Shown here one piece after another: positions 25,453-32,710 of a DNA stretch of 64,000 nt. The DNA comes from Flavobacterium proteolyticum (lineage in GTDB: Bacteria; Bacteroidota; Bacteroidia; Flavobacteriales; Flavobacteriaceae): positions 186,001 through 250,000 of the forward strand of contig NZ_JADFTZ010000002.1 of assembly GCF_015223105.1 (NCBI RefSeq), in the 5' to 3' direction. The notes under the pieces are model-generated. The model saw only the letters and a program-made list of their open reading frames with translations. It was not told where the DNA came from and did no database searches. Position 1 is the stretch's first letter; every line of letters starts with the position of its first letter. The position numbers and the translations under genes are program-made.

Positions 25453-27048
25453 ATGAGTTTTATAGAAGAAATAGCAAGAAGACGAACTTTTGGAATTATC
25501 TCGCATCCCGATGCTGGTAAAACGACTTTAACCGAGAAATTATTGTTGTTTGGAGGCGCTATTCAGGAAGCTGGTGCTGTAAAAAGTAATAAAATTAAAA
25601 AGGGAGCTACCTCCGATTTCATGGAGATTGAAAGACAAAGAGGAATTTCGGTAGCGACTTCGGTCTTAGCTTTCAATTATAAAGATAAAAAAATTAACAT
25701 CTTAGATACGCCAGGTCACAAAGACTTTGCAGAAGATACGTTTAGAACTTTAACTGCTGTTGATAGTGTTATCGTAGTTATCGACGTAGCAAAAGGGGTT
25801 GAGGAACAAACTGAAAAGTTAGTAGAAGTTTGTAGAATGCGAAACATTCCAATGATTGTTTTCATCAACAAATTAGACCGTGAAGGTAAAGATGCCTTCG
25901 ATTTGATGGATGAAGTGGAGAAAAAATTAAAACTTCGCGTTACTCCATTGAGTTTTCCAATTGGAATGGGATACGATTTTCAAGGAATTTATAACATTTG
26001 GGAAAAGAACATCAACCTTTTTGAAGGCGATAGTCGCAAAAACATTGAAGAAACGATTGCTTTTAACGACATCAATAGTCCAGAATTAGAGAAAATTATT
26101 GGAGAAAAACCTGCAAATCGACTAAGAGAAGAATTGGAATTAATTGATGAAGTTTATCCTCTATTTAGTAGAGAAGAATATTTAGAAGGCGATTTACAAC
26201 CCGTGTTCTTTGGTTCGGCTTTGAATAATTTTGGAGTTCGCGAACTATTAGATTGTTTCGTTGAAATTGCTCCAACTCCTAGACCAAAAGAATCCGATAC
26301 CAGATTAGTAAGACCTGAAGAAGAAAAATTAAGCGGATTTGTATTTAAAATTCATGCGAACATGGATCCAAAACACAGAGACCGTTTGGCATTCATTAAA
26401 ATTGTATCGGGAACGTTTGAAAAAAACAAACCGTATTTACATGTTCGTTTAGGAAAGAATTTAAAATTCTCGAGTCCGAATGCGTTTTTTGCGGAGAAAA
26501 AAGAGATTGTTGATATTTCGTATCCTGGTGATATTGTAGGATTACATGACACAGGAAACTTTAAAATTGGCGATACCTTAACCGAAGGCGAAATTATGAA
26601 TTTCAAAGGAATTCCGAGTTTCTCTCCAGAGCATTTTAGATATATCAATAACGCTGACCCATTAAAATCGAAACAATTAGAAAAAGGAGTTGACCAGTTA
26701 ATGGACGAAGGTGTTGCGCAGTTGTTTACCTTAGAAATGAACGGAAGAAAAGTTATTGGAACCGTTGGAGCGCTTCAATACGAAGTAATTCAATACCGCT
26801 TAGAGCATGAATATGGTGCAAAATGTACATATGAAAATTTCCCAGCGTTTAAAGCGTGTTGGGTAAAACCACAAGATCCTAAAAATGTAGAATTTGCCGA
26901 ATTTAAACGTGTGAAACAAAAATTCTTAGGTCATGATAAATACGGGCAATTAGTATTCTTAGCCGATAGTGATTTCTCTATCCAAATGACACAACAGAAA
27001 TATCCAACAGTAGAATTATTTTTTACATCGGATTATCAGAAGCGATAA
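25453..27048 (+). CDS. prfC: Peptide chain release factor 3
   Basis: RF3 is the GTPase that recycles RF1/RF2 from the ribosome after termination. The 531-residue product has the full length of the family. G1 is SHPDAGKTTL (17-26), switch I has RGISVATSV, G3 is DTPGHKDF, and G4 is NKLDRE. Domains II and III follow, with the RF3-specific KIHANMDPKHRDRLAF and the C-terminal FADSDFSIQM-like end (LADSDFSIQMTQQKYP). It is a single-gene unit between a divergent promoter and a bidirectional terminator. Confidence 0.97.
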   Translation: MSFIEEIARRRTFGIISHPDAGKTTLTEKLLLFGGAIQEAGAVKSNKIKKGATSDFMEIERQRGISVATSVLAFNYKDKKINILDTPGHKDFAEDTFRTLTAVDSVIVVIDVAKGVEEQTEKLVEVCRMRNIPMIVFINKLDREGKDAFDLMDEVEKKLKLRVTPLSFPIGMGYDFQGIYNIWEKNINLFEGDSRKNIEETIAFNDINSPELEKIIGEKPANRLREELELIDEVYPLFSREEYLEGDLQPVFFGSALNNFGVRELLDCFVEIAPTPRPKESDTRLVRPEEEKLSGFVFKIHANMDPKHRDRLAFIKIVSGTFEKNKPYLHVRLGKNLKFSSPNAFFAEKKEIVDISYPGDIVGLHDTGNFKIGDTLTEGEIMNFKGIPSFSPEHFRYINNADPLKSKQLEKGVDQLMDEGVAQLFTLEMNGRKVIGTVGALQYEVIQYRLEHEYGAKCTYENFPAFKACWVKPQDPKNVEFAEFKRVKQKFLGHDKYGQLVFLADSDFSIQMTQQKYPTVELFFTSDYQKR

Positions 27049-27053
27049 AAAAG

Positions 27054-27083
27054 AAAAGCCATTTCGATTGAAATGGCTTTTTT
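27054..27083. terminator. Bidirectional intrinsic terminator
   Basis: Stem 27054-27065 / 27070-27081 (AAAAGCCATTTC with its complement), between convergent prfC and folD. Confidence 0.9.
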
Positions 27084-27088
27084 GTTTA

Positions 27089-27970
27089 TTATCTATTCCT
27101 CTTCTGTTCTCTTGCTAACAACGTATTTTTCAACAACATTGCAATCGTCATAGGTCCAACTCCACCGGGTACTGGCGTAATATAAGATGCTTTTTTAGAA
27201 ACATTTTCAAAATCTACGTCGCCTACAATTCTGTATCCTTTTTCAGTAGTTTCGTCTTCTACTCTTGTGATTCCTACATCGATCACTACTACATCGTCTT
27301 TTACCATTTCTGCTTTTAGGAAATTTGGAACTCCTAATGCTGAGATAATAATATCGGCTTGAGAAGTAATTTGGTTGATATTTTTAGAATGACTGTGTGT
27401 AACCGTTACAGTTGAATTCCCAGGGAATCCTTTTCTTCCCATTAAAATTCCCATAGGACGACCTACGATGTGGCTTCTTCCTATAACCACAGTGTGTTTT
27501 CCATCGGTTGGTACATTATAACGTTCTAATAATTCTAAAATTCCAAAAGGTGTAGCTGGAATAAAAGTAGACATATCTAAAGCCATTTTTCCAAAGTTTT
27601 CAGGATGGAAACCATCTACATCTTTACTTGGATCAATAGCTTCAATGATTTTTTGTGTATCGATTTGTTTTGGCAAAGGCAACTGAACAATGAATCCGTC
27701 AATATCATCGTTTTCGTTCAATTCTTTGATTTTTTTCAAAAGTTCCGTTTCAGAAGTTGTGCTTGGCATTTTAATCAAAGTCGATTCAAAACCTACGCGC
27801 TCACATGATTTTACTTTACTTCCTACATAAGTCAAACTTGCTCCATCGTTACCCACAATGATTGCAGCTAAGTGAGGCACTTTTTCACCATTTGCTTTCA
27901 TTTGAGCTACCTCAGCAGCGATTTCATTTTTAATATCTTCCGATACTTTTTTTCCGTCTAATAATTGCAT
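27089..27970 (-). CDS. folD: Bifunctional 5,10-methylenetetrahydrofolate dehydrogenase / cyclohydrolase
   Basis: FolD converts methylene-THF to 10-formyl-THF with NADP. The 293-residue product has the catalytic YVGSK (Tyr48, Lys52), the [10 protein letters not shown] substrate loop, the [11 protein letters not shown] nucleotide-binding turn and the C-terminal [15 protein letters not shown] signature. The start codon is followed on the upstream side directly by a 12-bp tandem repeat that fills the 5' leader. It is downstream of ffh on the same strand, separated by a hairpin terminator, so its promoter should lie within or close to the repeat. Confidence 0.97.
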   Translation of the reverse strand: MQLLDGKKVSEDIKNEIAAEVAQMKANGEKVPHLAAIIVGNDGASLTYVGSKVKSCERVGFESTLIKMPSTTSETELLKKIKELNENDDIDGFIVQLPLPKQIDTQKIIEAIDPSKDVDGFHPENFGKMALDMSTFIPATPFGILELLERYNVPTDGKHTVVIGRSHIVGRPMGILMGRKGFPGNSTVTVTHSHSKNINQITSQADIIISALGVPNFLKAEMVKDDVVVIDVGITRVEDETTEKGYRIVGDVDFENVSKKASYITPVPGGVGPMTIAMLLKNTLLAREQKRNR

Positions 27971-28016
27971 TTTGTTGTGTTGTTTGTTGTGTTGTTTGTT
28001 GTGTTGTTTGTTGTGT
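27971..28016. repeat. 12-bp tandem repeat in the folD 5' leader
   Basis: About four copies of TTTGTTGTGTTG (plus strand), perfect except for the last, which is partial. They begin at the base next to the folD start codon. On the coding strand the leader reads only A and C (CAACACAACAAA repeated), so it is unstructured. Confidence 0.9.
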
Positions 28017-28023
28017 TTATGCT

Positions 28024-28054
28024 ATAAAAAAGACGCGATGAATCGCGTCTCTAC
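28024..28054 (-). terminator. Terminator behind ffh (GTAGAGAC hairpin family)
   Basis: Stem 28032-28039 / 28042-28049 (GACGCGAT with ATCGCGTC). On the minus strand it is preceded by GTAGA and followed by TTTTTT. It begins 4 bp after the ffh stop. Confidence 0.85.
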
Positions 28055-28057
28055 TTA

Positions 28058-29395
28058 TTATCTCATGCCTTTCATTCCGCCCATGGCTTTCATCAGGTTT
28101 TTACCCGCGCCACCTTGCATCATTTTCATCATTTTGCTCATTTGGTCGAATTGTTTCATCAATTGATTGACTTGCTCAATTTTTGTTCCCGAACCTTTGG
28201 CAATTCTGGTTTTACGTTTTACATCAATTAAAGATGGTTTACTTCTTTCAGCTGGTGTCATCGATTGGATGATAGCTTCAATATGTTTGAACGCATCGTC
28301 TTCAATTTCAACATCTTTTAACGCTTTTCCAGCACCTGGAATCATTCCAACAAGGTCTTTCATGTTCCCCATTTTCTTGATTTGTTGGATTTGCGCTAAG
28401 AAATCATCAAAACCAAATTCGTTTTTAGCGATTTTCTTCTGTAATTTTCTTGCTTCCTCTTCATCGTATTGCTCTTGTGCTCTTTCTACTAAGGAAACAA
28501 CGTCTCCCATTCCCAAGATTCTATCCGCCATACGATTTGGATAAAACACGTCGATAGCTTCCATTTTTTCACCTGTACCAATGAATTTAATTGGTTTATT
28601 TACTACCGATTTAATCGAAATAGCAGCTCCACCACGAGTATCACCATCCAACTTCGTTAAGATAACACCGTCGAAATTTAATCTATCGTTGAATGCTTTT
28701 GCTGTATTTACTGCATCTTGTCCTGTCATCGCATCCACAACAAATAATGTTTCTTGTGGTTGAATTGCTTTGTGAACATTAGCGATTTCGTTCATCATTT
28801 CTTCATCCACAGCCAAACGACCAGCGGTATCGATGATGACTACATTAAACCCATTTGCTTTTGCATGTTTGATTGCGTTTTGAGCAATTTCAACAGGATT
28901 TTTATTTTCTGGTTCTGAATAAACTTCAACCCCAATTTGTCCACCTACTACGTGCAACTGATTAATTGCCGCAGGACGATAGATATCACAAGCTACCAAT
29001 AAAGGTTTTTTGTTCTTTTTAGTTTTTAGAAAGTTCGCTAATTTTCCAGAAAAAGTAGTTTTACCAGAACCTTGTAAACCCGACATTAAAATCACAGAAG
29101 GATTACCTGAAAGATTTACTCCAGCAGCATCACCACCCATCAATTCAGTTAACTCGTCTTTAACGATTTTAATCATTAACTGACCAGGTTGTAACGTAGT
29201 TAATACGTTTTCACCTATTGCTTTTTCTTTTACTCTTGTGGTAAAATCTTTAGCAATTTTAAAATTTACGTCGGCATCTAATAAAGCTCTACGAACTTCT
29301 TTAAGAGTATCAGCAACGTTAACATCGGTAATTTTACCGTGTCCTTTTAATATATGAAACGCTTTATCTAACTTATCGCTTAAATTATCAAACAT
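28058..29395 (-). CDS. ffh: Signal recognition particle protein Ffh
   Basis: Ffh binds 4.5S RNA and signal sequences of inner-membrane proteins. The 445-residue product has the N domain (1-90), the SRP GTPase G domain with G1 GLQGSGKTT, G3 DTAGRLA and G4 TKLDGDTRGG, and the methionine-rich M domain with SKPSLIDVKRKTRIAKGSG (RNA-binding SRxxRIAxGSG) and a Met/Gly-rich tail. It has a canonical promoter upstream and a hairpin terminator downstream. Confidence 0.97.
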   Translation of the reverse strand: MFDNLSDKLDKAFHILKGHGKITDVNVADTLKEVRRALLDADVNFKIAKDFTTRVKEKAIGENVLTTLQPGQLMIKIVKDELTELMGGDAAGVNLSGNPSVILMSGLQGSGKTTFSGKLANFLKTKKNKKPLLVACDIYRPAAINQLHVVGGQIGVEVYSEPENKNPVEIAQNAIKHAKANGFNVVIIDTAGRLAVDEEMMNEIANVHKAIQPQETLFVVDAMTGQDAVNTAKAFNDRLNFDGVILTKLDGDTRGGAAISIKSVVNKPIKFIGTGEKMEAIDVFYPNRMADRILGMGDVVSLVERAQEQYDEEEARKLQKKIAKNEFGFDDFLAQIQQIKKMGNMKDLVGMIPGAGKALKDVEIEDDAFKHIEAIIQSMTPAERSKPSLIDVKRKTRIAKGSGTKIEQVNQLMKQFDQMSKMMKMMQGGAGKNLMKAMGGMKGMR

Positions 29396-29420
29396 GATTC
29401 TGTTTTTGTTTAATGAAGTG

Positions 29421-29451
29421 CAAAGATAAGATAAAGTTATAAAGTTGCAAA
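29421..29451 (-). promoter_or_regulatory. Canonical Bacteroidetes promoter of ffh
   Basis: On the minus strand TTTG (29448-29451) is followed after 19 bp by TATCTTTG (29421-29428), a full match to the Bacteroidetes primary-sigma consensus. The leader is about 20 nt. Confidence 0.72.
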
Positions 29452-29478
29452 GTGAGAAAATGGGTTTGTTTTAAATAA

Positions 29479-29505
29479 AAAACCAGCTATAAAAAGCTGG
29501 TTTTT
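29479..29505. terminator. Intrinsic terminator behind the lipoprotein pair
   Basis: Stem 29479-29488 / 29495-29504 (AAAACCAGCT with AGCTGGTTTT), A-run on the left and T-run on the right. It ends minus-strand transcription of the gene at 29530. Confidence 0.85.
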
Positions 29506-29529
29506 TATTGGGACAAAAAGAATACATTC

Positions 29530-29997
29530 TTAATTTTTTTCAAATGTTAAGTAATCTGTACCACCATTACCTCCACTAACATCTACTAATTCAATTTTTG
29601 TAGCAGTGTAACTAACAATATCCCAATCGTCAGATAAATCATCAACAAAACTTGCTGGTGAAGGTGACGTAAATAGAATATTAAAATCTAAATCCTCACT
29701 TGGGCTATCATCATTAATATCATCGCTAGTTACTGACCAAGAACCTGTATAAGTATTCGTATTAGCTGCCGTTAAAACATTGTTAGCACCAAATGTAAAT
29801 ATGTAATTTGAATAATTAGTTGTTTCATCAACACCTGAATCTTCATACAAAGTGATTCTCCAAGTTCCTTGATTAACGGTATTGATAACCGGAGTAGGAT
29901 CTGCTGTGTTAGTAGTATCATCATCGTCGCTACACATGGAAGCTACGTTTAACATAAAGATCAAAGAAAGTAACGGAATTAAGGTTAGTTTTTTCAT
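29530..29997 (-). CDS. Small secreted acidic protein, probable lipoprotein (unknown)
   Basis: A 155-residue protein with a signal peptide and Cys22 in NVASMC, which only partly fits a lipobox, followed by DDDD. The mature part is a lipocalin-like all-beta domain: TWRITLYEDSGVDETTNY, YIFTFGANNVLTA, YTGSWSV, a D/S-rich loop, DDWDIVSYTATKIEL and a C-terminal GGTDYLTFEKN. This domain is closely similar to the C-terminal domain of the next gene upstream, so the two are paralogues. The family name is not recognised. Both lie divergent to the ECF sigma cassette and are probably controlled by it. Confidence 0.7.
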   Translation of the reverse strand: MKKLTLIPLLSLIFMLNVASMCSDDDDTTNTADPTPVINTVNQGTWRITLYEDSGVDETTNYSNYIFTFGANNVLTAANTNTYTGSWSVTSDDINDDSPSEDLDFNILFTSPSPASFVDDLSDDWDIVSYTATKIELVDVSGGNGGTDYLTFEKN

Positions 29998-30043
29998 AAT
30001 GTATCAATTTTAAATTTATTCGTATTTGTTTTTAAAAATATTA

Positions 30044-31075
30044 TTAATTTTTTGTTAGATATAAATAATCAGTAGTTCCGTCACCACCACTTACATCTTT
30101 TAGTCGAATTTGAGTTGATGTAAATTCAATTACTTCCCAGTCATCTTCTAATTCATCTAATGTAATGCCATCAAAAGAAAAGGCTACTTTTTCATCTCCA
30201 CTATCCATGTAATTTGACCAAGTTCCGTTTAATGAAATTGCGTTTTTTACTGCTAATGAAGTTCCGTTTACATTAAATGTAAAATTATAGCCTGCATAAT
30301 CTGAAGTTTCATCCGTATCATCAAAGAAATAAGATACGTACCAAGTTCCACTACTTAAAATTGCAGAAAGATTAGCATTTCCTCCTCCCGATGGAGAATC
30401 ATCACAATCATCAATTGAATCTTCAATAACATCTTCTAATTGATTGTTATTCGTAATTGTGATAGTTTGTCCATTAGAGTTTACTAAAGAAATTGGATAT
30501 TGAATAGCAACATATTCGTTGTCTTCTAAATTTTCCAGAAAATTATATAAATCTGTATTATTATTTAATGTAACTGTATCCGCCAATTGGTTATTAGCAT
30601 TATAAACATTAATTACAATTGGAAAATTAAAACTAATACAATCTATTTCATCAAAACCGTCATCTTCACCACAAGCATCAATTACATCGTCTAAATCATT
30701 AGCATCTTGCAACACTTGAGTTGAAAAATTTTGATATTGAATTGTTATTGGGTAAACAAAATTCACGATATCATCATCATTTGAAAAAGCATTAATAGCA
30801 TCTTGAACCGTTTGATAATCGGCTTGTGTTGCAACCACAATATTTTGACCATTTACAATAACTGTGGCAGGCAATACAACGCTAAAACAGCTTGAATTAT
30901 CCAACACATTATCCCCAGAAGTAGGATTTTGAGTAACTCTAGTTAACAAAGTGGTTAATGGTGAAGTATTCGTTAAATTTTGATTTGCATCTTGAATTAC
31001 TTCATTTTCTTCACTTTGACAAGACATTAAAAGCAAACCTACTAAGCTTAAATTTAAAAAATGTTTTAGTTTCAT
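30044..31075 (-). CDS. Acidic lipoprotein with duplicated N-terminal module and lipocalin-like C-terminus (unknown)
   Basis: A 343-residue lipoprotein (lipobox LLMSC, Cys19). The first part contains two copies of an about 80-residue module: CFSVVLPATVIVNGQNIVV ... DDDIVNFVYPITIQYQNF, and CISFNFPIVINVYNANNQLAD ... NEYVAIQYPISLVNSNG. Each ends in an acidic helix with a D/E-D-V-I-D/E pattern and a Cys. The C-terminal about 110 residues (GTWYVSYFFDDTDETSDYAGYNF onward, in part) resemble the 155-residue protein encoded 46 bp downstream. The gene lies divergent to the ECF sigma gene and has the shared GTAGGGTAAAA motif upstream. Function is unknown; a surface or substrate-binding role is only inference. 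Confidence 0.72.
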   Translation of the reverse strand: MKLKHFLNLSLVGLLLMSCQSEENEVIQDANQNLTNTSPLTTLLTRVTQNPTSGDNVLDNSSCFSVVLPATVIVNGQNIVVATQADYQTVQDAINAFSNDDDIVNFVYPITIQYQNFSTQVLQDANDLDDVIDACGEDDGFDEIDCISFNFPIVINVYNANNQLADTVTLNNNTDLYNFLENLEDNEYVAIQYPISLVNSNGQTITITNNNQLEDVIEDSIDDCDDSPSGGGNANLSAILSSGTWYVSYFFDDTDETSDYAGYNFTFNVNGTSLAVKNAISLNGTWSNYMDSGDEKVAFSFDGITLDELEDDWEVIEFTSTQIRLKDVSGGDGTTDYLYLTKN

Positions 31076-31107
31076 GATTAATTTTTTTTGGGTTTATATT
31101 GGTAAAA

Positions 31108-31131
31108 CAATTCAAATTAATTTTACCCTAC
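31108..31131 (-). promoter_or_regulatory. Shared ECF-locus motif GTAGGGTAAAA-N10-TTG upstream of the lipoprotein pair
   Basis: Minus-strand GTAGGGTAAAA (31121-31131), 10 bp, then TTG (31108-31110), 32-56 bp upstream of the lipoprotein start. The same motif with the same spacing is upstream of the fecR-like gene (31763-31786). It is possibly the promoter or operator recognised by the local ECF sigma factor. Confidence 0.5.
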
Positions 31132-31168
31132 CTAATTTTTAAAAAAAATAATTAAAATCAAAAATGAC

Positions 31169-31176
31169 TATATTTG
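31169..31176 (+). promoter_or_regulatory. Candidate -7 box of the ECF sigma gene
   Basis: TATATTTG matches TAnnTTTG exactly, 74 bp upstream of the sigma gene. No -33 TTG is seen. Confidence 0.4.
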
Positions 31177-31250
31177 TTTCAACTATATAACAATTCATTT
31201 TTATAAAACCCTTCCTAAGGTTTAATTAATTTTTAGCAATTTATTCAAAG

Positions 31251-31766
31251 ATGCCTGAAAATAATACAATTTGCCAAGAAAATATTTTTTCAACTTTTTT
31301 TAAAAGCCATGCAAAAGGATTACGAAATTATCTTTACTACAAATTTGGCAATACAGAACAGGCTGAAGATGCCACACAAGAAGCTTTTATAAAACTGTGG
31401 CAGAATTGTAAAGATGTCCCAATTGAAAAAGCTAAATCTTATATTTATACGATTGCAACTAACAATTCCTTAAATGCAATTGCACATAATAAAGTAATTC
31501 TTTCCTATGAAAAGAACAATACTTTAATCGATAGAACCAACGAAAACCCAGAACATATATTAGAACAAGAACAATTCGAATCTAAACTATTAAAAGCTAT
31601 TAATAATATAAACGAAACGCAAAGAATAGCTTTTTTAATGCATCGAATTGATGGTAAAAAATATGCCGAAATTGCCTCTGAATTAAACATTAGTGTAAAA
31701 GCTGTTGAAAAACGTATTCACTTAGCTTTGATGGAACTAAAAAAAGAAATAGAAAATTTTAAGTAG
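31251..31766 (+). CDS. ECF (FecI-like) RNA polymerase sigma factor
   Basis: A 171-residue sigma-70 family factor of group 4. Region 2 is seen as LRNYLYYKFGNTEQAEDATQEAFIKLWQN (in part) with the D-A-TQEAF-KLW core that contacts the -10 element. Region 4 (about 115-165) has LNISVKAVEKRIHLALMELKKEI as the -35 recognition helix. It is followed by an anti-sigma (FecR) gene and a TonB receptor, the classic cell-surface signalling layout in which ligand binding at the outer membrane releases the sigma factor. The target regulon probably includes the receptor and the divergent lipoproteins. Confidence 0.94.
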   Translation: MPENNTICQENIFSTFFKSHAKGLRNYLYYKFGNTEQAEDATQEAFIKLWQNCKDVPIEKAKSYIYTIATNNSLNAIAHNKVILSYEKNNTLIDRTNENPEHILEQEQFESKLLKAINNINETQRIAFLMHRIDGKKYAEIASELNISVKAVEKRIHLALMELKKEIENFK

Positions 31767-31786
31767 GGTAAAAAACAATATACTTG
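31763..31786 (+). promoter_or_regulatory. Shared ECF-locus motif GTAGGGTAAAA-N10-TTG upstream of fecR
   Basis: GTAGGGTAAAA (31763-31773), 10 bp, then TTG (31784-31786), starting at the sigma stop codon and 25-48 bp before the anti-sigma gene. It matches the divergent copy at 31108-31131 in sequence and spacing. Confidence 0.5.
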
Positions 31787-31810
31787 TTACATTATTGTAA
31801 TACGAAAATT

Positions 31811-32710
31811 ATGGACGAAGATTACAAATTAGCCAAATGGCTTAATAACGAATTAACCGCTGAAGAATTAGCCGAATTTAAACAAAATCCGGACTTTACT
31901 TTGTATGAAAAAATCAAAGAAAATTCAGCACGCTTAAAAACTCCAGCATTTGACCAAGATAAAATGTTAAGTAACGTTGTTGCTACTAAAAAAGCAACAA
32001 AAGTTGTGAAACTTCAACAAAATTGGTTCGCTCGGATTGCTGCTGTGTTAGTTATTGCTTTGGGATTAAGTTTTTTTATTGTTAATAATTTTAAAGAAAA
32101 ATATTATGGTACAAGCCTTACACAAACTGTAAATTTACCTGATAATTCTGAAGTATTAGTTAATAAAAATTCGTCTATAGAATACAAAACTTTCTTCTGG
32201 AAAAACAACAGAACAATTGACTTAAAAGGTGAAGCTTATTTTAAAGTGGCAAAAGGAAAAACATTTGAAGTCAACACGAATTTAGGAAAAGTGACCGTTT
32301 TAGGGACACAATTCAATGTAAACTCAAAAGACAATACTTTTGAAGTAACTTGCTACGAAGGAAAAGTAAAAGTAAACTACAAAAATCACGAACTTATCCT
32401 AACAAAAGGCATGTTAGTTACTTTTGAAAATGATTCTAAAAAAGAAGGAAAAACAACATTATCAATGCCAAAATGGGCATCTGATAAAATGGAAATGAGT
32501 TTTACAAATCAAAACTTAAAAACTATTATTACTGATATTGAAAACACCTATAACGTTACAATTAAAACAAATACTATAGCAACAGAACAATTATTCACTG
32601 GAAAACTTCCAAGTAATAATTTAGATGTAGCCTTACAAATAATTGCCTCAACCTATCATTTACAAATAAACAAATCAAACGAAACAAGTTTTGAATTAGT
32701 AAAAAAGTAA
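31811..32710 (+). CDS. FecR-like anti-sigma factor
   Basis: A 299-residue single-pass protein from ATG 31811 (MDEDYKLAKWLNNELTAEEL); the longer frame from 31784 adds nine residues that overlap the shared motif. The N-terminal cytoplasmic sigma-binding part (1-75) is followed by one membrane helix (RIAAVLVIALGLSFFIVNNF) and the periplasmic FecR domain (GEAYFKVAKGKTFEVNTNLGKVTVLGTQFNV in part). The C-terminal DUF4974-like part has MSFTNQNLKTIITDIENTYNV. It holds the ECF sigma inactive until a signal comes from the outer-membrane receptor, whose gene starts at the next base. Confidence 0.93.
   Translation: MDEDYKLAKWLNNELTAEELAEFKQNPDFTLYEKIKENSARLKTPAFDQDKMLSNVVATKKATKVVKLQQNWFARIAAVLVIALGLSFFIVNNFKEKYYGTSLTQTVNLPDNSEVLVNKNSSIEYKTFFWKNNRTIDLKGEAYFKVAKGKTFEVNTNLGKVTVLGTQFNVNSKDNTFEVTCYEGKVKVNYKNHELILTKGMLVTFENDSKKEGKTTLSMPKWASDKMEMSFTNQNLKTIITDIENTYNVTIKTNTIATEQLFTGKLPSNNLDVALQIIASTYHLQINKSNETSFELVKK

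Noticed and set aside
27399..27409. GTAAC-C-GTTAC in the folD coding sequence, resembling the Crp/Fnr-type palindrome
   Set aside because: Spacer of one base instead of four, and inside a conserved coding region without a TAnnTTTG box at the right distance.
27971..28018. Possible short CRISPR-like array before folD
   Set aside because: Units are contiguous 12-mers with no spacers and no cas genes; it is a simple tandem repeat.
28167..28763. Antisense frames opposite ffh
   Set aside because: Shadows of a highly conserved gene; Ser/Cys-rich products without domains.
30933..30946. GTAAC-TCTA-GTTAA in the 343-aa lipoprotein gene
   Set aside because: One mismatch and inside coding sequence with no -7 box at 21-22 bp; regarded as chance.
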